From the NCBI GenBank assembly GCA_002455655.1, contig DKLF01000011.1:9770-27112 (forward strand): 17,343 nucleotides of DNA, in the 5' to 3' direction. Each line of letters begins with the position of its first letter. The stretch's first letter is position 1. A model generated the notes under the pieces. It worked only from the letters and a program-made list of their open reading frames with translations. It had not been told where the DNA came from and searched no databases. Of this stretch, positions 13,818 through 17,343 are shown piece by piece. The translations under genes were made by a program, and so were the position numbers. The DNA is from Oscillibacter sp. UBA6647 (GTDB taxonomy: Bacteria; Bacillota; Clostridia; Oscillospirales; Oscillospiraceae).

Positions 13818-14251
13818 TTTTTCCGGTCCTCCTCTAAACTTTGAATCATGCGATTGACAAGGGTGTGAAACTGGCTCAGCTCTTCGGCGGTAAAAGCGGA
13901 TTCCAAAAGGCGCTCCGTTTCCCGCATTTCCTGATGCAGCTGCTCCAGCCGCGCCCGCCCCGTCTGCGTTAGGGCCACAAGCCGGCGGCGTGCATCCGCT
14001 TCGTCGGCGCTGCGCACAATCAGCTCCCGTTCCACCATGCGGTCCACAATGCCGTTGACGGTGGAGGGCTTTACCCTCAGATGCTCGCCCAGTGCCTGCT
14101 GGGTGGATTTGCCGCTCTGATGGGCAAGATATACCATGACGTGGGCCTGAAGGGGCGTCACATCGTATTTCGCCATGCGCGCGTCCGCCCGCTCCCGAAA
14201 CAAATGGGCTGCGCAGCCGATGGACCGCCCGAGAGATTTCATATCTTCCAT
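13811..14251 (-). CDS. MarR-family transcriptional regulator of the ABC exporter operon
   Basis: The 146-residue protein is a dimeric winged-helix DNA-binding regulator. The order is helices 1-2 (dimerisation), then VTPLQAHVMVYLAHQSGKSTQQALGEHLRVKPSTVNGIVDRMVERELI (helix-turn-helix, recognition helix near KPSTVNGIVDRM), the wing with RSADEADARRRLVALT (the D-x-R-x-x-x-v-x-L-T signature of MarR proteins), and C-terminal dimerisation helices. The ATG at 14251 has AGGAG 8 bases upstream. The frame ends inside the start of the first exporter gene, so the three genes are translationally coupled. MarR proteins next to efflux pumps usually repress their own operon and release DNA on binding a ligand. 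Palindromes cover its own promoter (14284-14315), which supports autoregulation. The ligand is unknown. Confidence 0.92.
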   Translation of the reverse strand: MEDMKSLGRSIGCAAHLFRERADARMAKYDVTPLQAHVMVYLAHQSGKSTQQALGEHLRVKPSTVNGIVDRMVERELIVRSADEADARRRLVALTQTGRARLEQLHQEMRETERLLESAFTAEELSQFHTLVNRMIQSLEEDRKKC

Positions 14252-14283
14252 ACTGCCGGCTCCTTTCTAAATATATTACGCAG

Positions 14284-14315
14284 GCTAATTATTAGCGTGC
14301 TAAACAATAACACGC
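14284..14315. promoter_or_regulatory. Probable MarR operator: two palindromes over the -10 and start site
   Basis: A perfect 13-bp palindrome GCTAATTATTAGC (14284-14296) abuts an imperfect 21-bp one (14295-14315, outer arms GCGTG/CACGC) that covers the -10. The left halves, GCTAATTATTA and GCTAAACAATA, also form a near direct repeat. Such placement suits repression by the adjacent MarR protein. Confidence 0.6.
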
Positions 14316-14332
14316 TTTGGAAAAGTTGTCAA
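14304..14332 (-). promoter_or_regulatory. Promoter of the marR-ABC-ABC operon
   Basis: On the minus strand, -35 TTGACA (14332-14327) is a perfect match, followed by a 17-base spacer and -10 TATTGT (14309-14304). The start would be near 14297, inside the palindromes. Confidence 0.8.
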
Positions 14333-14389
14333 TACGCAATTTTGAATTTTATTTGAACGTATTGTGAACAAATTTTGAAAAAATGCAAC

Positions 14390-14403
14390 GTTTGTAAACA
14401 AAC
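14390..14403. promoter_or_regulatory. Inverted repeat upstream of the putative small-RNA promoter
   Basis: GTTTGT and ACAAAC are perfect arms around AA, ending 22 bases before the -35 at 14426. The surrounding 14333-14410 stretch is very AT-rich with repeated TTGTGAACAAAT-like strings and no coding frame. It could be an activator or repressor site, or chance in AT-rich DNA. Confidence 0.35.
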
Positions 14404-14425
14404 TATGAAAGGTGCCTTGGGGCCG

Positions 14426-14454
14426 TTGACATTTCTCCGGCCCGACGTTATTAT
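14426..14454 (+). promoter_or_regulatory. Strong orphan promoter in the gene-free stretch
   Basis: The -35 TTGACA (14426-14431) is perfect, the spacer is exactly 17 bases, and the -10 TATTAT (14449-14454) differs from consensus at one position. It points away from the marR operon and toward the 3' end of the convergent rrf2 gene, with no protein gene on its strand before 15316. The start would be near 14461. Confidence 0.75.
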
Positions 14455-14523
14455 GAACACATCAAGCGGAACACTTGATACATTTCTCCAATTTCTCCCT
14501 CTCCTTTCTCTATACCATACAGG

Positions 14524-14555
14524 CAAAGCGGACGGCTGGCAGGCCGTCCGCTTTG
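14524..14555 (+). terminator. First hairpin of the putative small RNA
   Basis: A 13-bp perfect stem (14524-14536 with 14543-14555) has a six-base loop and is followed by TCGTATT. The U-tract is weak (CTTTG within the stem base), so it may be a structural element or an inefficient terminator on +. Confidence 0.5.
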
Positions 14556-14569
14556 TCGTATTCCGCCAC

Positions 14570-14598
14570 AAAAGGCCCGGCGCAAGCCGGGCCTTTTT
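14570..14598. terminator. Bidirectional terminator after rrf2 and after the putative small RNA
   Basis: A 12-bp perfect stem (14570-14581 with 14586-14597), loop GCAA, carries AAAA on the left and TTTTT on the right. It lies 14 bases past the rrf2 stop on the minus strand and closes the + strand unit starting near 14461. Confidence 0.9.
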
Positions 14599-14611
14599 GG
14601 TGGGCCGCCAT

Positions 14612-15040
14612 TCAGATTACATAGTTGCCGCCGGTATCGGAGGCTGTCAAATCCGCCACGGTGATATTGTCAAGATAGTCGCGGATCACCTTGTCCAGCC
14701 CGCGCCACATGGGAAGCGTCCGGCACTCCGCCATTCTGGGGCAGGACACAGACTCCCCCTCCAAGCAGGCAACGGGAGCCAGAGATTCCTCCGTCAGGCG
14801 CAGAACGACCCCCACAGAATACTCCTCGGGAGACTTTGTCAGGCGATATCCGCCGCCTTTGCCTCGCAGACCGGTCAAAAGCTTCCCCTTGACCAGAAGC
14901 TTGATGATGCTTTCCAGATATTTCTCTGAGATATCCTGCCGCTCCGCAACCTCCTTCAGGGGGACATAGCCCTCCGTCCGGTGCTCGGCCAAATCAATCA
15001 TCACCCGCAGGGCATAGCGGCCCTTTGTTGAAATCAGCAT
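14612..15040 (-). CDS. Rrf2-family transcriptional regulator (IscR/CymR type) with three cysteines
   Basis: The 142-residue protein starts with MLISTKGRYALRVMIDLAEH, the typical Rrf2 N-terminus, followed by a winged helix with ISEKYLESIIKLLVKGKLLTGLRGKGGGYRLT (about 37-68). Three cysteines, Cys92, Cys100 and Cys106, sit where IscR binds a [2Fe-2S] cluster (C92, C98, C104 in E. coli), but the first spacing is seven residues rather than five and no histidine follows the third. An Fe-S or thiol sensing role is therefore possible but not shown. The gene is divergent from cysK. In Bacillus the Rrf2 protein CymR, which lacks this cluster, represses cysteine genes together with CysK; the arrangement here suggests a similar target. 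The ATG at 15040 follows GGAGGAG with 6-base spacing. A terminator follows at 14570. Confidence 0.92.
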   Translation of the reverse strand: MLISTKGRYALRVMIDLAEHRTEGYVPLKEVAERQDISEKYLESIIKLLVKGKLLTGLRGKGGGYRLTKSPEEYSVGVVLRLTEESLAPVACLEGESVSCPRMAECRTLPMWRGLDKVIRDYLDNITVADLTASDTGGNYVI

Positions 15041-15063
15041 ATAAAACTCCTCCAGATGTGTTA

Positions 15064-15097
15064 AACCTATTATATAATATGGTTAGTGGGGAATCAA
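15064..15097 (-). promoter_or_regulatory. Promoter of the rrf2 gene with ACC-N13-GGT operator-like palindrome
   Basis: On the minus strand, -35 TTGATT (15097-15092), a 17-base spacer and -10 TATAAT (15074-15069). A near-palindrome with arms AACC (15064-15067) and GGTT (15081-15084) covers the -10, so its binding protein would block transcription. The start would be near 15062, leaving a 22-base leader. Confidence 0.75.
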
Positions 15098-15131
15098 CTG
15101 AAAGCTTTGGAAATTTTTTTTGCTCTGCCTA

Positions 15132-15160
15132 TTGACAAACTCAAGAAGAATGCTTATAAT
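15132..15160 (+). promoter_or_regulatory. Consensus promoter of cysK
   Basis: The -35 TTGACA (15132-15137), a 17-base spacer and -10 TATAAT (15155-15160) match the vegetative consensus exactly. The start would be near 15167, giving a leader of about 149 bases. A promoter this strong would normally need repression. Confidence 0.88.
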
Positions 15161-15164
15161 CCAT

Positions 15165-15190
15165 ATTAACCTACTTGAAAGGTTGGTAAT
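15165..15190. promoter_or_regulatory. Operator-like inverted repeat at the cysK start site (probable Rrf2 site)
   Basis: The arms ATTAACC (15165-15171) and GGTAAT (15185-15190) are separated by 13 bases. The rrf2 promoter has the same ACC-N13-GGT geometry, and both left arms continue as CCTA. Position at the start site fits repression of cysK by the divergent Rrf2 protein. Confidence 0.6.
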
Positions 15191-15195
15191 GATAT

Positions 15196-15273
15196 ATGGA
15201 TTTCATGCTGTCTCTGCCCATTGGCTTTCGATGTTACCCCGTTTCCCGCACCCGGAGGGAAGCGTCCTGCTGA
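15196..15273 (+). CDS. Possible cysK leader peptide, 25 residues ending in Cys-stop
   Basis: Inside the 149-base cysK leader a short frame begins with ATG at 15196, encodes 25 residues including FRCYPVSRTRREASC at its end, and stops directly after a Cys codon (TGC TGA at 15268-15273). A second Cys codon lies at 15232. A peptide ending in cysteine before a cysteine synthase gene recalls the cysteine-responsive leader peptides of other bacteria, where ribosome speed on Cys codons reports cysteine supply. The ribosome-binding site is poor. An overlapping frame from ATG 15189 (35 residues, stop 15294-15296) has a better-spaced AAAGG and is an alternative. No attenuator hairpin with a T-run is visible, so any control would be on translation or be absent. 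Confidence 0.35.
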   Translation: MDFMLSLPIGFRCYPVSRTRREASC

Positions 15274-15315
15274 ACCACATAAACAACATTGAATGAATTA
15301 TAGGAGGAACAGACT

Positions 15316-16248
15316 ATGAGCAATATTTATACTTCCGCCGATCAACTGATCGGAAAGACCCCGCTGCTGGAACTGAGCCATATTGAGAAGGAGGAAGGAC
15401 TGGAGACCCGGATTCTGGGCAAGCTGGAATACTTCAATCCCGCGGGCAGTGTGAAGGACCGCATCGCAAAGGCCATGATCGACGATGCGGAGGCCAGTGG
15501 CAAGCTGAAGCCCGGCTCCGTCATCATCGAGCCTACCTCCGGCAACACCGGCATCGGCCTTGCCTCCGTGGCGGCCGCCCGGGGCTATCGCATTATCATT
15601 GTCATGCCGGAAACCATGAGCGTGGAGCGCCGCCAGTTGATGAAGGCCTATGGCGCGGAGCTGGTGCTTACCGAAGGGGCAAAGGGCATGAAGGGCGCCA
15701 TCGCCAAGGCGGAGGAGCTGGCGGCGGAAACGCCGGACAGCTTCATTCCCGGCCAGTTTGTCAACCCCGCCAACCCGGCGGTTCATAAGGCGACCACCGG
15801 CCCGGAAATCTGGGAGGACACCGACGGGAAGGTGGATATCTTCGTGGCGGGCGTCGGCACCGGCGGCACTGTCACCGGCGTGGGCGAATATCTCCGCGAG
15901 AAGAACCCCAATGTGAAAATCGTGGCTGTGGAGCCTGCGGCCTCTCCCGTGCTGAGCGGCGGCGCGCCGGGAAGTCACAAAATTCAAGGCATTGGCGCGG
16001 GCTTTGTTCCCGATGTGCTGGATACCAAGATTTATGACGAAGTCATTCCGGTGGAGAACGACGACGCCTTTGCCGAGGGCAGAAGAATCGGAAGAGCCGA
16101 AGGTGTTCTGGTGGGGATTTCCTCCGGAGCTGCCGTGTGGGCCGCCGTGCAGCTTGCAAAGCGTCCGGAGAATAAGGGGAAGACCATTGTGGCCCTGTTG
16201 CCCGACACCGGCGACCGCTATCTCTCCACTCCGCTGTTTGCAGAATAA
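15316..16248 (+). CDS. cysK: Cysteine synthase A (O-acetylserine sulfhydrylase)
   Basis: The product makes L-cysteine from O-acetylserine and sulfide, with PLP, in the cytoplasm. It is 310 residues, normal for CysK. Visible features are the opening IGKTPLLEL, the PLP lysine Lys47 in NPAGSVKDR, the substrate loop TSGNTG (74-79), the PLP phosphate loop GTGGT (181-185), the SSGAA segment near the C-terminus, and the end GDRYLSTPLF. The ATG at 15316 has AGGAGG at 15302-15307 with 8-base spacing. It is a single-gene unit with a perfect consensus promoter, a long leader and a strong terminator. The divergent Rrf2 gene probably regulates it. The serine supply genes serC and serA lie about 12 kb to the left; the intermediate enzyme, serine acetyltransferase, is not in this window. 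Confidence 0.97.
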   Translation: MSNIYTSADQLIGKTPLLELSHIEKEEGLETRILGKLEYFNPAGSVKDRIAKAMIDDAEASGKLKPGSVIIEPTSGNTGIGLASVAAARGYRIIIVMPETMSVERRQLMKAYGAELVLTEGAKGMKGAIAKAEELAAETPDSFIPGQFVNPANPAVHKATTGPEIWEDTDGKVDIFVAGVGTGGTVTGVGEYLREKNPNVKIVAVEPAASPVLSGGAPGSHKIQGIGAGFVPDVLDTKIYDEVIPVENDDAFAEGRRIGRAEGVLVGISSGAAVWAAVQLAKRPENKGKTIVALLPDTGDRYLSTPLFAE

Positions 16249-16256
16249 ATGGCCTT

Positions 16257-16296
16257 GTCCGGGGCCGCCGCCATGCGCGGCGGCCCCGGACTTTTT
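16257..16296 (+). terminator. Terminator of cysK
   Basis: A 15-bp perfect GC-rich stem (16257-16271 with 16277-16291) with a five-base loop is followed by TTTTT (16292-16296). It begins 8 bases after the stop codon. Confidence 0.96.
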
Positions 16297-16329
16297 GTGC
16301 GTCTGCCCGGTCTTTTCGCAAGAGCCCCA

Positions 16330-16359
16330 CGGTGGATGTACCGTCGGCATAAACGACGG
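16330..16359. repeat. Overlapping inverted repeats upstream of the metal regulator gene
   Basis: ACGGT/ACCGT (16330s with 16340-16344) and CCGTCG/CGACGG (16341-16346 with 16354-16359) share the middle arm, so the two hairpins exclude each other. They lie between the cysK terminator and the likely promoter at 16390. They may be a regulatory or structural element; no known riboswitch was recognised. Confidence 0.3.
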
Positions 16360-16382
16360 GGTGTTCGCAAAAACTTCACAGG

Positions 16383-16417
16383 TGTGGACTTGCAAAATTC
16401 CACATTTATGATAAGAT
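16383..16417 (+). promoter_or_regulatory. Probable promoter and inverted repeat of the DtxR/MntR-like regulator gene
   Basis: A -35 TTGCAA (16390-16395) and -10 TAAGAT (16412-16417) with 16-base spacing are acceptable but not strong. TGTGGA (16383-16388) and TCCACA (16399-16404) form a 6-bp inverted repeat around the -35, a possible autoregulatory operator. Confidence 0.45.
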
Positions 16418-16481
16418 AGACAGAACAAACTGCCGGTTGCGGAGATGCGCCGGTGAAAATCTGTCATCAGGAGGTGGGACC

Positions 16482-16868
16482 ATGGAGATTCATGAGTCGG
16501 CGGAGGACTATTTGGAGTCCATATTGGTCGTGCAGGAGAGATTGGGGTCCGTGCGCTCCATTGACATTGTGAACGATTTGGGCTATTCCAAGCCCAGCGT
16601 CAGCATTGCCATGAAAAAGCTGCGGGAAAACGGTTACATCTCCATGGCGGAGGACGGAACCATTACGCTGAGCGATACCGGCATGGAGATTGCCTCCCGG
16701 GTTTACCGGCGGCACAGAACGCTGACGGAGCTGTTTACGTTTTTGGGCGTGCCCGCTGAGATTGCCGCGGAGGATGCCTGCCGGGTGGAGCACGATCTCC
16801 ACGAGGAGACGTTCGCCCGGGTCAAGGAGTTTTTGGAGAGGGCCAAATCAGACAAAGGCTCCGTCTGA
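16482..16868 (+). CDS. Metal-dependent transcriptional regulator, DtxR/MntR family (short form)
   Basis: The 128-residue protein has a winged helix (about 1-70, with RSIDIVNDLGYSKPSVSIAMKKLRENGYI) and a metal-binding dimerisation domain (71-125), and lacks the C-terminal SH3-like domain of DtxR. Aligned by eye to Bacillus MntR (D8, E11, H77, E99, E102, H103), it has Asp9, Glu12, His78, Cys100, Glu103 and His104. Only one ligand differs, with Cys replacing Glu99, as in the iron sensor DtxR (Cys102). Metal choice (Mn, Fe or Zn) is therefore uncertain. Such proteins repress metal-uptake genes when the metal is abundant, but no transporter gene is visible here. The ATG at 16482 has AGGAGG 7 bases upstream. 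The next gene, malic enzyme, begins 38 bases later, so they are probably cotranscribed. Confidence 0.92.
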   Translation: MEIHESAEDYLESILVVQERLGSVRSIDIVNDLGYSKPSVSIAMKKLRENGYISMAEDGTITLSDTGMEIASRVYRRHRTLTELFTFLGVPAEIAAEDACRVEHDLHEETFARVKEFLERAKSDKGSV

Positions 16869-16906
16869 GGGCGCAGGGCCTGCGGGGACCGGACAAGGAG
16901 AGAGAA

Positions 16907-17343
16907 ATGGATTACGCGAAGGAATCCCTTCGGCTCCACGGGGAGTGGAAGGGAAAAATTGAGGTGGTGGCCGCTGTTCCGGTGGCCACGCGGGAGGACC
17001 TGTCGCTGGCCTATACCCCCGGCGTGGCCCAGCCCTGCCTGGAGATTCAGAAGAATCCGGACAAGAGCTATGAACTGACCCGGCGGCACAATCTGTGTCT
17101 GGTGGTCACGGACGGCAGCGCCGTGCTGGGGCTGGGGGACATCGGCCCGGAGGCGGGCATGCCCGTAATGGAGGGCAAGTGCGTGCTGTTTAAGGCCTTT
17201 GGCGGGGTGGACGCATTCCCTCTGTGCGTGAAAAGCCACGATGTGGACGAGTTCGTCAATACCGTGTATCAGATTTCCGGCAGCTTCGGCGGCGTAAATC
17301 TGGAGGATATCGCCGCGCCCCGATGCTTTGAAATTGAGCGGAA
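16907..17343 (+). CDS. NAD(P)-dependent malic enzyme, N-terminal part (3' truncated by window edge)
   Basis: The visible 145 residues belong to a malic enzyme, which decarboxylates malate to pyruvate with Mn2+ or Mg2+ and NAD(P)+. Marks of the family are LSLAYTPGVAQPC (33-44, with catalytic Tyr36), VTDGSAVLGLGDIGPEAGMPVMEGK (67-91), the general-base lysine region GKCVLFKAFGGVDAFP (90-105), and NLEDIAAPRCFEIE (131-144), which supplies metal ligands. The short N-terminus indicates the small bacterial form of about 390-450 residues rather than the long eukaryote-like form. The ATG at 16907 has AAGGAG 6 bases upstream. The frame runs open to the window end. Cofactor preference (NAD versus NADP) and the presence of a fused phosphotransacetylase domain cannot be judged from this part. 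Confidence 0.93.
   Translation, partial: MDYAKESLRLHGEWKGKIEVVAAVPVATREDLSLAYTPGVAQPCLEIQKNPDKSYELTRRHNLCLVVTDGSAVLGLGDIGPEAGMPVMEGKCVLFKAFGGVDAFPLCVKSHDVDEFVNTVYQISGSFGGVNLEDIAAPRCFEIER

Larger units (their letters stand above)
14461..14598 (+). ncRNA. Putative CU-rich small regulatory RNA (about 100-138 nt)
   Basis: Downstream of a near-consensus promoter lies a short unit with no ATG in a ribosome-binding context before its first terminator-like hairpin. It contains a 5' hairpin ATCAAG/CTTGAT (14461-14466 with 14474-14479) and an unpaired pyrimidine-rich stretch (about 14481-14516) with ATTTCTCC twice (14482-14489 and 14491-14498). That stretch also has CTCCTTTCT (14501-14509), identical to the anti-Shine-Dalgarno tail of Firmicutes 16S rRNA. 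Two terminator-like hairpins follow (14524-14555 and 14570-14597), the latter with TTTTT. Such CU-rich single-stranded segments are typical of small RNAs that cover ribosome-binding sites, for example RsaE-type RNAs. The unit matches no RNA family I recognise, and expression is inferred only from the signals. Confidence 0.5.

Noticed and set aside
12351..13844. 497-codon open frame on + opposite the ABC subunit gene
   Set aside because: Antisense shadow with His-rich low-complexity composition; the minus strand has full ABC motifs.
14375..14929. 184-codon open frame on + through the small-RNA region and opposite rrf2
   Set aside because: It starts upstream of the orphan promoter, crosses two terminator hairpins and is antisense to a clear Rrf2 gene.
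15161..15315. T-box or SAM riboswitch in the cysK leader
   Set aside because: No AGGGTGGNACCGCG T-box sequence, no SAM-I core and no attenuator hairpin with T-run are present.
15298..16467. 389-codon open frame on minus opposite cysK
   Set aside because: It runs through the cysK terminator and the promoter of the next gene and has no domain; cysK itself is certain.
1..17343. CRISPR arrays, insertion sequences, tRNA or rRNA genes, prophage or defence genes
   Set aside because: Looked for on both strands; no regularly spaced repeats, transposase, integrase or RNA-gene signatures were seen.

Overview
The window is about 17.3 kb of high-GC (roughly 58-60% by eye) bacterial chromosome. Dense gene packing, AGGAGG ribosome-binding sites, sigma-A type promoters (TTGACA/TATAAT) and GC-rich hairpin plus T-run terminators point to a Gram-positive of the class Clostridia. 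The gene repertoire (CsaB-type pyruvyl transferase, DUF6774 small protein, DUF4330, Rrf2 next to cysK, heterodimeric ABC exporter with MarR) and the base composition suggest an Oscillospiraceae-type gut organism such as a Flavonifractor/Lawsonibacter relative. That placement is inference from gene content; there is no rRNA here.

Layout from left to right. (1) The 3' end of a dihydropyrimidinase/hydantoinase gene, then a CDA-superfamily nucleoside deaminase, both on + and probably part of a purine/pyrimidine breakdown operon. (2) serC-serA on the minus strand, giving the first two steps of serine synthesis, with a clear promoter. (3) A ClC-type chloride transporter with a C-terminal TrkA_C domain on +, whose promoter is overlapped by an 18-bp perfect palindrome. 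(4) On minus, a 741-residue fusion of a GT4 glycosyltransferase and a CsaB-like pyruvyl transferase, followed by a 58-residue DUF6774 protein. (5) Diverging from it on +, a GNAT acetyltransferase, a DUF4330 membrane-anchored protein and a NudC-like NADH pyrophosphatase. (6) On minus, a marR-ABC-ABC operon with overlapping reading frames, encoding a heterodimeric exporter with one degenerate and one canonical ATP site. (7) A gene-free stretch (14316-14611) holding a near-consensus + strand promoter followed by two hairpins and no reading frame, the best candidate here for an unannotated small RNA. (8) An Rrf2-family regulator with three cysteines, divergent from cysK; both promoters carry matching ACC-N13-GGT operator-like sequences, and the cysK leader has a short reading frame ending in Cys-stop. 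(9) A short DtxR/MntR-family metal regulator followed after 38 bases by the start of a malic enzyme gene, cut by the window end.

Functionally the window links serine synthesis (serC, serA) with cysteine synthesis (cysK), although no serine acetyltransferase gene is present. The rest is ordinary housekeeping and envelope/transport function. The most interesting parts are regulatory: the putative CU-rich small RNA, the Rrf2/cysK control region with its possible leader peptide, and the palindromes at the clc and marR promoters.
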